Source: Plectosphaerella cucumerina (taxonomy: Eukaryota > Ascomycota > Sordariomycetes > Glomerellales > Plectosphaerellaceae). Taken from it: DNA of 64,000 nucleotides. The notes below the pieces were generated by a model that saw only the letters and a program-made list of their open reading frames with translations, ran no database searches and was not told the origin of the DNA. The DNA lies in assembly GCA_020746995.1 (NCBI GenBank), contig JAGPXD010000007.1, forward strand, positions 434,001-498,000, given 5' to 3'. A program made the position numbers and the translations under genes. Shown one piece after another: positions 22,279 through 33,115 of this stretch (the first letter of the stretch is position 1; every line of letters begins with the position of its first letter).

Positions 22279-24316
22279 GCCTTTTATGATGCAAGCAATA
22301 ATCGGCGTATCTGACCCGACTCGCTACCGGTACTATGTAGGCCGCGGACACGCCACGCCGCCGCGGCAACGTGCCGGAGAGGCGCCAGTGTTGCGGGGGA
22401 ATAGCGCTTCGGCACCCTGTATCCGGGAGGGGCACCACCGTTGCCCGACCGCTGAGAGCGCTGAACCGTATCTCCGGGTTCGGGATGAAATCTGAGGCCC
22501 GGGCTGGGAGGGGTTGCATCCTACTGGGAGTTTCCCGCGGAGACCCATACCCCTTATCAGGCGAGTCGACGGAGGTGTCTGATCGTCGTATGCGGACCAT
22601 GCACGATGCCTGGAAGACTGGTGAGCTATCCGTGAGTGTGCAGCCAGAGGAAGGGTGTGGTCTATGCTGGCAAACTGGCTTGGCTGGCATGGGAGGAAGC
22701 TGTAGAGTGATCTCACTACCCCGCGTTTTCGGACCCCTCTCCGTTCCCCCTTGACACGGACCATCCATGACCACGCCCCTTAGACCCAGAGACAGCGTCT
22801 TCGATCTATCATGGGACTTCAGGCGCAGGGGCAGGAAGCGAGGCAAAGTCTGAAAATCTGCAGGTTCAAAGACACGATCTCACCTAAATGGATGCTGAGG
22901 GATGTCCGAGTGTCCGAGTGTCCCAGGTAATGTATGATCATGGTCACTCCGCAGGATATGAGTTAGGGGAGACCGCTGGGACCCAGACCAGCGGTCAATG
23001 GATCACCTTGGCAGCCTACCCTACCCACCTAGGTACACCAAGGGTCTGATATCGTGACAGCAGCACCCTGTTCTCTTCGGTTTATCCCCCACCAAGCGAA
23101 CACGACAAGACGTGGATAGCTGTCGTATGATCAGTGTACCTACGTCAAAAAGATTGAGTGGCAATTAGCAAAAATACATACAACACCGGGCATTCGCTCG
23201 TCGTCACCGACCCAACTACTACTCCGGCCCTCATTGGCTTGACGATGGGAGAGCGGACGGGATCCCGTATTCTCCAATGGGTATGGTCGTATGTGCTGGG
23301 TGTCTGCGGTTTGCCGGCTGTGAGATCGTGCAACGATGTTCTGGACGCCTCCCGCCGGTAGGTGGTCGTCTTGGGCTGCCCCCCCCCCCCTTCTTTTCCT
23401 CCGTCTCTGGCGAAAATCCGAAAACGGAAATCAATATTGAGCTTCTCAGCTTCATCCGTCTCGACTCGCCTGGCGGCGAAAGGCCTTCGGTCTGGCTCCC
23501 ACGATGGCATGGAGTCGAGCATGAGGTTGTTTCTTGGCTCCGTGCCGACCCGCTGCCAATGTCAGCCCTATGAAGAATTGACGGCGACGGACATGTTGTT
23601 CCGGCCATCTCTCGGTTGAAGCGGGCCGCTGGGCCCCTGAGGAATTGTCAGCATGAAGGCATGGTATTGGCTCGGCACGTCGTTCTCATGAGCATTGTGA
23701 GGCTCAAAGAGCGTGCCTGCGTGCTGACCGACTCTGCCCTGCAGCCAGCGGGGTTAGTACGAGGGCAGAGCCCCATGATGGGTTCAACTTCATGTGGTCA
23801 GCATTGCAAGACCGGGGTTCCGGACTTGACCGGTCAGCTGAGTGCCTGTGGACTCCCCACCATATTGAGTCTGACGGCGGCAGAACCTCTAAGCTTCATC
23901 GAGAAGGTCGGCACGGCGAGTACAGCATCTTGTTGCCAGAAACGGGGCTTGCTACCTCATGTTGTGAGATCCCGGGTTATGCGGACGGTTTCCATGCAGC
24001 ATCAAGCTGACTGTGTCGTCAAAAGGGGCCAATCGTCCGGGCCATCCCTCCTTACTGTGGCGGAGACAAACGTTGCGATGGAGTTGCGGCTGTCATCTGA
24101 GCCGTCAGACAACATGCAAGCACTCAGGAGCAACAGTTCACGTCGGTGACTAGACTGACCACCCTCTCGCTCGCCTACTAGAAGTCGATGGGCTTCTTCT
24201 TATAAGAAGGCTTCTGTCGTTGCGACATTAGACCCGAGAAGCTCAAGCCACTCGAATCGACCAATCTAGTGCCTCCTCAAGCAGCTTCTACCTCCTCTTC
24301 CATCCCTCTGCCAACC
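22279..24316. other. Two-kilobase divergent intergenic region between esterase and LysM genes
   Basis: No credible gene was found. A 177-codon plus-strand frame around 23.6-24.1 kb has no domain, signal peptide or family match and is probably chance. An ACCTAGGTAC element lies at 23027-23036 and a C tract near 23380. The last 50 bases before 24317 are C/T-rich. The long upstream region would suit a strongly regulated effector-type gene. Confidence 0.45.
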
Positions 24317-25219
24317 ATGCATCCTCTTCACTTCCTCGTTTCGAGCGCCGCTCTTGCCTCTGCGGCACAACGTCGAGCTGATGGCGCGGCCGACGACGCC
24401 CCTATGCGCCTCATGGGAGTGCAACCCAAGTACGCCTTTGATCCTAACACGACGCCATACTGCGCTTGGTGGTTCGACAACCTCGACAACGCCGTGCCTT
24501 GCAAGGAAATGCCCATCATCTGGGACATCACCGAGGCCCAGTGGAAGCGCTGGAACCCTTCACTCAAGGACTCGTGCGATGCCTGGGTGCCGAGGACCTC
24601 ATGGTGCGTCGACGGCTTCGCCGAGCCTCCGGTCCCGGGTAACCCAGAGACCTTGACCACTATCACGACCACCGCCGCACCGCTGCCCCCCACACCGACC
24701 ACGACAACCTCGTCCTCGACCGTCACGCGCAACAACGGCATCCAGACCCCTTCGCCCATCCAGGAGGGCATGACGATCTACTGCAACAAGTTCTACTATG
24801 TCCCTGACGGCGCCACCTGTGCCCAGGTCCTCGCCGACCACAAGATCTCAATGGCCGACTTCTTCAACTGGAACCCGGCCGTCGGGCAGAACTGCAACTC
24901 GCTTTGGGCTAACGTCTACGTCTGCGTCGGCAGAATCCCGACCTTCAACACCGTCTCCCTGCAGGTGCCCAAGCCACCCACGGCCACGGCCGCGCCCACC
25001 ACGACCAAGCCCTCCAACGGCATCCAGACGCCCTCCCCCATTCAGGACGGCATGGTGACCAACTGCAAAAAGTTCCACTTCGTCTCCCCCGGCGACCGGT
25101 GCGCGCAGATTCTTGCCTACAACAACATCAGCATCGCCGATCTGTACCGCTGGAACCCAGCCGTCGGACCTAACTGTAACAGCATGTGGGCTAGCACGTA
25201 TGTCTGCGTGGGCGTTTAA
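24317..25219 (+). CDS. Secreted LysM-domain protein, three LysM-type modules (chitin-binding effector candidate)
   Basis: Single-exon 300-residue protein. The start at 24317 gives a signal peptide (HPLHFLVSSAALASAA); an upstream in-frame ATG at 24269 would spoil it. Three modules follow: a divergent one (TPYCAWWFDNLDNAVPC...WCVDG), then two close copies, each preceded by NGIQTPSPIQ(E/D)GM and containing C-K-F-x-x-V...C-A-Q-(V/I)-L-A...WNPAVG-x-NC and ending YVCVG. Thr/Pro-rich linkers separate them. Each late module has four cysteines, as in fungal LysM proteins. Secreted proteins of this kind, such as Ecp6 and the Colletotrichum ELPs, bind chitin oligomers and shield hyphae or block chitin sensing by plants. 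That role is inferred from architecture. Confidence 0.9.
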   Translation: MHPLHFLVSSAALASAAQRRADGAADDAPMRLMGVQPKYAFDPNTTPYCAWWFDNLDNAVPCKEMPIIWDITEAQWKRWNPSLKDSCDAWVPRTSWCVDGFAEPPVPGNPETLTTITTTAAPLPPTPTTTTSSSTVTRNNGIQTPSPIQEGMTIYCNKFYYVPDGATCAQVLADHKISMADFFNWNPAVGQNCNSLWANVYVCVGRIPTFNTVSLQVPKPPTATAAPTTTKPSNGIQTPSPIQDGMVTNCKKFHFVSPGDRCAQILAYNNISIADLYRWNPAVGPNCNSMWASTYVCVGV

Positions 25220-25921
25220 AGACGCAATGGCCGGGGCGCGGAGCGAAAAATGGCACAAACGAGGAGGCGGAGGGCAAGGGGCTGCAGCACGGGTCTGGAG
25301 GGGTTGACTGTGTAGGGAAGTGGTGAAAGAAGTCAAAAGGTTTGGACGAGAAATGGCCGCCGAAGATCAGCAGGACCCCCCTTGAAGGAACCCGGCCTGT
25401 TCAGTGCGGCATTGGTGCTCGTATTCTCCAAAGGTTATCTATGGGCGTATATGATAGACTCAACTTGTTCGCCTGATGTTTAACCTTCTGTGTAGGCCGC
25501 CTGTCTTTTCCTCTTGTATCTGCCGGCCCTGGTGATAATCGGTGTTGCCCAGAGCGCAATGAATTGAGACTCGCGACGAAGCGAGCATCTTGGCCAACCA
25601 GGCCTGCAAGCTCCCCCACCCCCGCATCCAGTGTCGACACCTCTTCGGCTCGGTTGAGGCAACCTCGAAGCTGGTCAGTGTGTGGGTCGCCTCGGCTCGG
25701 CTGGGTCGTCAGCGTGGTCAGCCGAGGCTCTCTCACGGCTGGGCAATGCCGCAGCGAAGCCAGCCGATTGTCTCCCAAGCGTCCACGATACTCTACTGAA
25801 CTGTCACGTCGCATCACATCAAGAAAGCTCAAAATGGCTGAGACCGATGCTGCCACGTGTAGCCCGTCGATGTCAAGCTCATCAACGAGGCAACTCCAAC
25901 AACACATGCACCCAGGGTCCA
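25220..25921. other. Intergenic stretch before the P450 fusion gene
   Basis: The open frame of the P450 gene extends upstream to 25682, but the extra 80 codons are Arg/Ser-rich and unlike any P450 N terminus, so they are taken as leader or chance. The stretch otherwise holds the LysM gene's 3' end and the P450 promoter. Confidence 0.45.
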
Positions 25922-28141
25922 ATGGCGTGTCCATTTTCCAACCCCCGCGGCCTATTCCAAGATCTAGCTGCCAGTCGTGAGCATCCCGGCATCGAATACA
26001 GCAAAAGTCTAGGCGGTCATGTCGTCTCTCGCTACGAGGACATTATTTCGGTCCTGGACAGGCCCGACATTTTCAGTTCCCGGCCAACTGTGCCCGACTT
26101 TCCGCCACCAGTCAAGGGCATCTTCGCCGACAAAATTCCAGAAAAAGGGACGCTTCTCGCATGGGATAACCCCGATCACGACCGGCTGAGGAGGAGCGTC
26201 GCCGGCTTTTTCGTGCCAAGAAGGCTCCAACGATTCGAGCCCCTGTTGCGTGCCACTGCCCACGACTTAGTGGATGGCTTTGTCACCAGAGGCAGCATCG
26301 AGATCAAGAGCAACTTTGCCCTACCGCTCCCCTTGCGAACCATTGTCGCCGTTGCAGGCCTGGATCCAGCGAGATGGCAGTGGATCGGCCAGTGTCTCTC
26401 TCTCTTTGGCGGCATCACCAACGCCGAGGACGACGTCCCTATTCAGAAAAAAGTCAAGGACGTCCTTGAACTTCACGAATATGTCGCGGGCGTCATCGAA
26501 GAGAGGAGAACCGATCGCAAAGATGATTTGATCAGCCATATTTGGAATGAGAGGGACGCCGGCAATGTCGAAATGACCGACTTTGAGCACTTGGGAATGA
26601 TCCCAGGCTTGCTGCTTGCCGGACATGAGACGACAACGAACGTGCTGTCAATGGGATTGTCGCATCTCCTAGCAAACGACCTGTGGAACGAAGCGACAGA
26701 AAGCGATGAGTCGAGGGGCGCAGCCATTGAGGAGCTTCTCCGGTACGAGTCTGCCATTACCGGCATGCGGCGCAAAGTCACCCGAGAGACGAGCGTCGGA
26801 TCGACCAACTTCCAACCTGGGGACATGCTCTTCGTTGCCTACAACTCTGGTAGCCGAGATTCCACAAAGTTCGAAAGCCCCGAGAAGCTCGATCTCGGAC
26901 GCCGCTCAAAGACTCAGCATCTTGGCTTCGGAAGAGGAATCCATGCCTGTCTGGGCGCCCCTTTCGCCCGTCTTCTCCTGAGAACTGAGCTGGCCGTCCT
27001 TCGAGAGAGACTGCCCAACCTCCGACTCAAGACTCCTTACGACGAGGTGCAGTATCTTCATGTTCACGAAGGCCGAGGCCCGGTTGCTGTGGAAGTCGCC
27101 TGGGATCCTGTACCTGCCGAAAAGATGTGTGCCCGACCTCGACCTTCCGAGAATGGATCGGTTGTCAAGCTCCCACCTCGCCAGCAGGAACAGGAGATGC
27201 GAGTCGTCGCAGCAGAAATGGCCACGAGAGACATCAAGCTCCTCACGCTGCAGCCGTCCAATGGCGATGATCTCCCAGCTTGGACACCGGGAGCTCACAT
27301 CGATCTCGCCGTGGGCGGTTTGGGACATCGCCAATACTCCCTGTGCTCCGATCCTTCCGTCCCCTCGACGATTCAAGTTGCTGTGCTCAAAGAAGAAAAC
27401 GGAACGGGGGGATCCAGGCACATCCACGAAACCACCGTTGTGGGTGGCAAGGTCCTCATCAGGGGCCCGCGGAACAACTTTTCTTTCAAACCTGGCGCCC
27501 TCAAAACAATCATTGTGGCCGGAGGCATCGGCATCACTCCGCTGAAGCCCATGGCTGCTCTTGCCGCAGCGAGCGGTCTTAATTATCAACTCGTCTACCT
27601 GGGGAAGAGCCGCGCAGGCATGGCATTCGTCCAAGAGCTGGTAAAGACGCACGGGAAACGCCTGATCACTTGGGCAGCCGATGAGCACAGCGGAAACCGA
27701 TTTGATCTGGCCAGGTTCTTCGAGTCCGAAAGCTTCAGTGGCCTCAAAGTCTACAGTTGCGGCCCTGAGGCTTTACTGAGTGGGCTGGAAGCAGTACTGA
27801 GCAGCGCGCCGCCGGACACCCTTCGAGTGGAGAGGTTCGCCAACGCAGCCGTCGCCGTGAATGCGAAGAATGAGCCTTTCGAGGTTGTCCTCGGGAGAAG
27901 TGGCAAGTGTCTGACGGTTCCACAGGATCGCACGCTATTGGACATCATCAACGAAGCTGGAGCAGGCATCATGTCTACGTGCAACAAAGGGCTCTGCGGG
28001 ACCTGTGAGGTGCAAGTACTGGAAGGCGTGCCAGAGCATAGGGATGTTGTACTGACGCCAGAGGAGAGGGCGGAAGGGAAAGCCATCATGACATGTGTGT
28101 CGAGATGTAAGGGGAAGAGACTTGTGCTGGATCTGTGGTGA
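25922..28141 (+). CDS. Self-sufficient cytochrome P450 fused to phthalate-dioxygenase-type reductase (class VII, CYP116B-like layout)
   Basis: Single-exon protein of 739 residues. The start at 25922 fits the N terminus of bacterial-type soluble P450s (MACPFSNPRG) and no membrane anchor is present. P450 part (about 1-400): AWDNPDHDRLRRSVAGFF (helix C region), AGHETT at 233-238 (helix I), EELLR with E271/R274 (ExxR), and FGRGIHACLG with haem ligand Cys343. Reductase part: RQYS at 470-473 (FMN binding), GGIGITP at 534-540 (NAD(P)H binding), then a plant-type [2Fe-2S] ferredoxin domain with C687-x4-C692-x2-C695-x29-C725. This order, haem-FMN-NAD(P)H-[2Fe-2S], is that of bacterial P450RhF, not of the fungal CYP505 (CPR-fused) enzymes. 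The lack of introns and the bacterial layout suggest acquisition by transfer. It would hydroxylate or demethylate a small substrate without partner proteins. Confidence 0.93.
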   Translation: MACPFSNPRGLFQDLAASREHPGIEYSKSLGGHVVSRYEDIISVLDRPDIFSSRPTVPDFPPPVKGIFADKIPEKGTLLAWDNPDHDRLRRSVAGFFVPRRLQRFEPLLRATAHDLVDGFVTRGSIEIKSNFALPLPLRTIVAVAGLDPARWQWIGQCLSLFGGITNAEDDVPIQKKVKDVLELHEYVAGVIEERRTDRKDDLISHIWNERDAGNVEMTDFEHLGMIPGLLLAGHETTTNVLSMGLSHLLANDLWNEATESDESRGAAIEELLRYESAITGMRRKVTRETSVGSTNFQPGDMLFVAYNSGSRDSTKFESPEKLDLGRRSKTQHLGFGRGIHACLGAPFARLLLRTELAVLRERLPNLRLKTPYDEVQYLHVHEGRGPVAVEVAWDPVPAEKMCARPRPSENGSVVKLPPRQQEQEMRVVAAEMATRDIKLLTLQPSNGDDLPAWTPGAHIDLAVGGLGHRQYSLCSDPSVPSTIQVAVLKEENGTGGSRHIHETTVVGGKVLIRGPRNNFSFKPGALKTIIVAGGIGITPLKPMAALAAASGLNYQLVYLGKSRAGMAFVQELVKTHGKRLITWAADEHSGNRFDLARFFESESFSGLKVYSCGPEALLSGLEAVLSSAPPDTLRVERFANAAVAVNAKNEPFEVVLGRSGKCLTVPQDRTLLDIINEAGAGIMSTCNKGLCGTCEVQVLEGVPEHRDVVLTPEERAEGKAIMTCVSRCKGKRLVLDLW

Positions 28142-28513
28142 TGATAGGATAGATGTGACTTGAGTCAACATGGATTGGTCGTCTCATAAGAATCTATGCA
28201 CCCTGAAGTAGTATGCTGGTGACTATTAATGGTGAGAGACACCAGTCGAGCTCTGTCGCCGCGCTCGCTTCGTGATTTTGAAATATTGTCAAACAGGTAC
28301 TTCACTGATGTTGGATCTCGTCACGAAAGATGACTTCATGGGTGTAACTGCAGTTAGACCTTCTCTAGTTCTCTGACTATCTACACTCGATTGACATTAG
28401 AGGCTGTAGTTAGGTAGGTACATGGATGAAGCACCTCGGAAACTGATGAATACAGGTGCCATTGAAGGAATTGTACAATCTAGGTCGAATGGCACTCTCC
28501 TGTATCGCCCAGC
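28142..28513. other. Convergent 3' region of P450 and MFS genes
   Basis: AT-richer DNA with a TAGGTAGGTA element at 28411-28420. No coding frame was recognised. Confidence 0.45.
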
Positions 28514-30193
28514 CTAATCACTCGTCGTGACGCCCTTTTTGTCCTCCCGAGCGGATACATAAGCCCTCCACTTGGGGTTGATGATGTACACCGGAACGCC
28601 CAGCAGAAATATGCCAGCCATGATACCAGCCAGGACGTTGAAAGCCCACTCGTAGCCATGCTTCTCAATCATCGGAGTCAGGCCATACGTGACGCCAAAG
28701 GAGATGATGTTCTTGGAGCCCACAACCACAACCAGCGCCGGACCCGGGTGCTTGGGTGCGACCTCGGAGGCAAACGTGGTCGACGTGATGATGACAGCTG
28801 TGAAGGCGTACTGGAACACGGTCCAGCCCAGATAAGGCCCCCACCAGGTGGTTCCCCTGGTCCCGTCGGCCGTGAAGCCGTACAGGATCAGCATTCCAAC
28901 GCCGATGACGGCAGGAGGCGCCATGGTGATGAGTTGGTGCTCGGGCTTGTGGACGCCTTTGTTGCGGCGGGCGAGGAAGAGCACAAACGGGTCTCCGAGG
29001 AAGGTGCAGTAGAGCATACCCAGAAGGGCCCCGATGACGCCGCCGACGTTGATCAGGCCGACATCCTGCTGCTTCCAGTGATAGTTCTCGATGAGGACGG
29101 CGTTGTACGTCAGAGACATGCCGACGCCGCAGCCGAGGACGATGGAGGAAGTGAGGACAGCATAGAGGATGCCCGGGGAGGAGAAGCTCTGGAACATGTG
29201 CTTCCAGCTGTTGAGCATGACGCGCACGGGCTGGGGATGCGGTGTGGACCATGGGCGGATGCGACGCTTGTACGACATGCGTTGGACGGCTGAGGCGGGA
29301 TTGTCGGCTCCGGGAGCGACCATGCCCGAGCGCTCCATGTGCTCGAGGTAGGCCTGGGCCTCGGCGTCGGGGACGATGCGAGTGACACCAAATTCGTCGG
29401 TGATGACGAGCTGGCCGTCCAAGCTGGCTGATGGGCGGGTGAACTGAGTCTCAAAGGCAAAGAAGAAGGCGAGGATGATGCCCACGCCGAGCGTGATGAC
29501 AAAGACCCAGTAGTACCATCTCCAGCCCATGTCGTGATTCAGGTATGACGACGAAAGATTGATGGTGGAGGAGACGCAGTTCTGAACCATCCAGTAAAGC
29601 CCAAAGATGCGGCCGCGCTCGTGGAGGAACGTCACCTCGGTGAGCATCAGTGGGAGAAGAGACTCCGAAGTGCCGGTTGCCAGGCCCTGGATGATGCGCG
29701 CAGCGAGATGGGCGTCGTAGCTATTCTGGACGGCGGCAGCGATGGTGGCCCCGAGCAGGATGACCATGGAGACGAGAAAGACGGGGCGGCGGCCGTAGGC
29801 CAGGGCAAGCGGGAGGATGATGAAGTTGCCGAGGCCGATGCAGAGGGTCGGCATGGTGATGAGGAAGACGACGTCTTCGGGCGTGTAGCCCTGAGGGATA
29901 TACATTTCGAAGAAGACGTGGAGGATGGCGCCTAGACCGCTGGCCATGGACAGACCCATGATGGAGAACCAGCAGCAGCAGAAGACGACGGCGTATTTTT
30001 CCCAGCGGCGGAAGTTGAGGGGGTCGTTGGGGTCTGCGGACGGCACAGGGATCTTGCGAACCTCGCCTGCCATGTTGACGAGGAGGGCGTTGCCCTCGAC
30101 GTGGCTGCCATCTTGCTGGCCACTTTCCGGGTGGGCTTTGAGAGAGTCGATGTGTTCGGCAACGCTGTCGCGTTTGTCGTCTTGAGTGGCCAT
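28514..30193 (-). CDS. MFS drug/metabolite transporter (DHA1, HOL1-like)
   Basis: Single-exon 559-residue membrane protein. The cytosolic N terminus has the motif DPNDPLNFRRWEKYAVV, found just before helix 1 of fungal DHA1 carriers. Family features include LALAYGRRPVFLVSM (loop 2-3) and ARIIQGLATGTSESLLPLML (helix 4-5 region). A long central loop contains charged and proline-rich stretches, and the second half ends with VPVYIINPKWRAYV. Members move drugs, polyamines, cations or metabolites out of, or in some cases into, the cell. Convergent placement 372 bases from the P450 fusion suggests export or uptake of the P450's substrate or product. Confidence 0.92.
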   Translation of the reverse strand: MATQDDKRDSVAEHIDSLKAHPESGQQDGSHVEGNALLVNMAGEVRKIPVPSADPNDPLNFRRWEKYAVVFCCCWFSIMGLSMASGLGAILHVFFEMYIPQGYTPEDVVFLITMPTLCIGLGNFIILPLALAYGRRPVFLVSMVILLGATIAAAVQNSYDAHLAARIIQGLATGTSESLLPLMLTEVTFLHERGRIFGLYWMVQNCVSSTINLSSSYLNHDMGWRWYYWVFVITLGVGIILAFFFAFETQFTRPSASLDGQLVITDEFGVTRIVPDAEAQAYLEHMERSGMVAPGADNPASAVQRMSYKRRIRPWSTPHPQPVRVMLNSWKHMFQSFSSPGILYAVLTSSIVLGCGVGMSLTYNAVLIENYHWKQQDVGLINVGGVIGALLGMLYCTFLGDPFVLFLARRNKGVHKPEHQLITMAPPAVIGVGMLILYGFTADGTRGTTWWGPYLGWTVFQYAFTAVIITSTTFASEVAPKHPGPALVVVVGSKNIISFGVTYGLTPMIEKHGYEWAFNVLAGIMAGIFLLGVPVYIINPKWRAYVSAREDKKGVTTSD

Positions 30194-30837
30194 GATGTCG
30201 GCGATAGGTTGTTGGGTGCTGTTTCAGTGCGTTGACGACTGCGACAAACCGTCGCAACTTGAGGAAGGGTAATGGTTCAGGGATGAACGTCGAGGAGTCT
30301 GAGTCTGAATCGATAGAGAGAGTGGTATGCGTAAGGGTGAGCCAGAGCCACTTTATGTAAAGGGGCTGGCCACATGGAAGTCTTCGTGGACCCCGTGGGG
30401 ATGGTTCACTGCAAGGTGTGCCGTGGGGTTGAATCTGGAGAAACCCTGTCCATGCACCAAAATCGGACACCGCAAGAGATGCGTCCCCTGCGTCGGGTGT
30501 GGTTCCCCCACCTCAACCCGAGAAGCAAGCCACGCCAACGCTGGCTCAGCCGAGCCGAGAGGTGTTTCGGTTAAGCTAGCGTCGTGTTCAGCGCCAACCT
30601 CCTGAAAATAGTGATGGAACGTTGCCGGGCCGAAGCCGGCTGTTGTTATAAGCTGCGGCCAGGGTCGTCTGCTTGAAGTCGCTGATTAAGATTCAGCAAT
30701 GTGGACCAGACGACGTCCAGAACATGCTTAAATCATTTGCCAAAGCGGAAAACACATTTCATGGAGCTTTGATTGCAAGGTAAGGTAGTGTACAGCATCT
30801 GTTCATGTTACAACTTGATATCCATCGATGGGTCAGC
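30194..30837. other. Promoter region of MFS gene and 3' flank of regulator gene
   Basis: No supported coding frame. It contains the MFS gene's upstream region and the 3' end of the downstream-lying Zn2Cys6 gene (both genes on the minus strand). Confidence 0.4.
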
Positions 30838-33115
30838 TCATCCCACCGTCATGTCCATGTCCATCATCTTCCAAAACTCCTCAAAGTCCCAGTTCCCAAA
30901 CAAATTTGCATCCAGACCCTGCATGTCAAAGTCCCCCGTCGACGCAATACCAATACTATCAAGTTCGGTGACCTGACCGCTTTGCCGGGTATCCTGCTCT
31001 GACCCTTGGCCGGCCTGGCTCGTTCGTTGCACCACCTCGGCCACCCTGTCCCGCCACTCGGCGAAGAGATGCACGTATCCCGGGTCCTGGCCCCATCGTG
31101 TGTAGTACTCCTCGACAAATTCGATCGCCAACCGCAGAATCTCCATGTCTGCCCGGGCCAGCCGCTTTCCTGGCTGGCGAAGGATGCCGATGGCCAGGAC
31201 CACCGCCGCATGGAGGGCTTGGGTTGTGCCTAGGAGAGTGGTTCGCATGCCCTGGTCGGCGAGATGGAGGTACTGCGATATTGTTTCTCGGGCTGCGTTG
31301 GCACAGATGGCGAAGCCGTTGAGCAGTCTGTGGCCGCTGGGAAGATCGGCCTTTCGCTTCTTGACTTCTTGGACGAATCCGTGGTGGGGGAATATTAGGC
31401 TCGCTCTGAGTATGGACATTTGCAACTGAGGAATGATGTCAGTGCAGACAGTGTGGAATAGGAAATGGAAGACGTACATGGTAGAATTGGTTTGACAGCC
31501 AAAGTGTAGCGAGTGGCGTTTCCATGGCATCGTCATCTGCTCCATACGTCTCGCTCGGAGTAAGACCACCGACAGAGCCTGGTCGAATATTGTCTGGCAG
31601 CGACTTTTGCCAGTCAAGCAGAGTCTGATGCAGGGTGGCCATCTCAAAAAGCATGTCGCGGGAGCTGACAAACTTGCGTGCGTATAGGCGTTCCGAGATG
31701 TTTCCCATGATGCTTGACAGGGACACCCAAGCCGAAAAGTGCTCTCCTGGCCGAGTTTCAGGGTCGGCACCTTGAATTTGAGGGGGATGACAAGTCCCTT
31801 CTTGGACGTTGCAGATCGAAGGCCGACCACTCTCCAGCTGAACCAGCTTTTCCAAAGCATGACACGACCACCAAACTCTTTGGTAAAGATCATGATCTGC
31901 ATCATCGAGGCGATTTGGGTCCGACTTATGCAGTCCCATCGACTGGGCCATTCGAATGGCTTGTGCCACCAGCTGAAAAGCCTGCCCGTCCTTAGACCTT
32001 CCCCGAAATGTCAGGGCAAGAAGCAACAGAGCTTGAATACTGGCCAGATAGGGCTGCGCGAACAGGTGTGGGAGGAGGTTGTAGCCGAGAGTGAGATGCA
32101 GTGTGCTGTCGTCGGTGGGACACCCCGTCGTCTCATCGCTTCCAATGCACAGAATGGCATAGATCGCCGCCAATGCTGGGAGATCACCTGGCTCCAGCTC
32201 TGCTTGCTGCCCGAAGGCTGCTGCCGTCTGCATATCGGAGAAGCGCGCAACGTTGGCACGCACAGTGGGCGGATGCACGACGGGAAATAGGGGCCAAATG
32301 GTTGAACAGAATGCATCGACTGCATCGGAACACTCGTTCGGAGAAGGGAGATGCAACAGACCGGTTGGAAGGGTCAATGGGATGGAAAACTCGACGGAGT
32401 GACGCATGCCTTGGTCGAAGAGCGGCCTGGATGGCGGATAGCCCATTTCGCCTAGATGGAGGTCGACGAAGCAGAAGAGGCTCTGTAGGCTACTTGCGCC
32501 CATGAGCTAAGGCTTGATCAGCTTTGCACAATGTGGTCCGCAGGCGAAAGTTCAACGCACCTTGAACCTCGGGCTATGCGATGTCTTGTCCGTGTGAACC
32601 ACGGCATCAGGGGTGACAACGGACGCGTCAGGAAGAGGCTTCGACGCGGCCATGTAGCCCCTCGCTACCCAGGACATCTCAGCCCCATCTTGAGCGTCAT
32701 CCAATCCTCTGGGGCTGTCTCCTCCGTCGTGGCAGTTGGTGGGAGGATCATATGGTGAGACATGAGGCTTCGACGTCCTCGAGACAGGAGTGAGTGCAGA
32801 CTGCGCCGTGGTCTCGGTGGTCGGACTTTGATCTGTGGGTTCAGCATGATACCGCTGCCGGCCTTGTTTCGCGGTTGCCCTGCGCCGGACGCCTGGAGTC
32901 TTTCCCGGCTTCCTCAGGTCGGAGGTCTCACAAACGTCGCCTCGCAGGCTGCAGTTTCGGCACTTTGGCTGGCGGGCGTCGCACCTCACCTTGCGCTTCC
33001 TGCAGGGGTTGCAGGCCAGCGAGAGGCGGATCTGCTTGTTGACGGGTCGGTCGGGTCCTTCGCTGGAGACCATTGCTGCCATGTGCATGGGTGCTATCGT
33101 GCTGGATGATCCCAA
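30838..33115 (-). CDS. Zn(II)2Cys6 transcription factor with fungal-specific regulatory domain
   Basis: Protein of 723 residues. Exons on the minus strand: 33115-32561, 32506-31478, 31425-30838. The binuclear zinc cluster is complete: C35-x2-C38-x6-C45-x6-C52-x2-C55-x6-C62, with the basic run RKRKVRC. The middle homology region of the Fungal_trans family includes LGYNLLPHLFAQPYLASIQALLLLAL-like helices followed by QAIRMAQSMGLHK and VWWSCHALEKLVQLESGRP. The C terminus is acidic with a Phe/Trp-rich end (GNWDFEEFWKMMDMDM), a likely activation region. Several Met codons lie near the start, so the exact first residue is uncertain. It is a candidate local regulator of the P450-MFS pair. Confidence 0.92.

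Noticed and set aside
23616..24149. 177-codon plus-strand frame before the LysM gene
   Set aside because: No signal peptide, domain or splice continuation; the composition is like chance frames.
25682..25921. Upstream 80-codon extension of the P450 fusion frame
   Set aside because: Arg/Ser-rich and unlike any P450 N terminus; MACPFSNPRG at 25922 is a natural start for a soluble P450.
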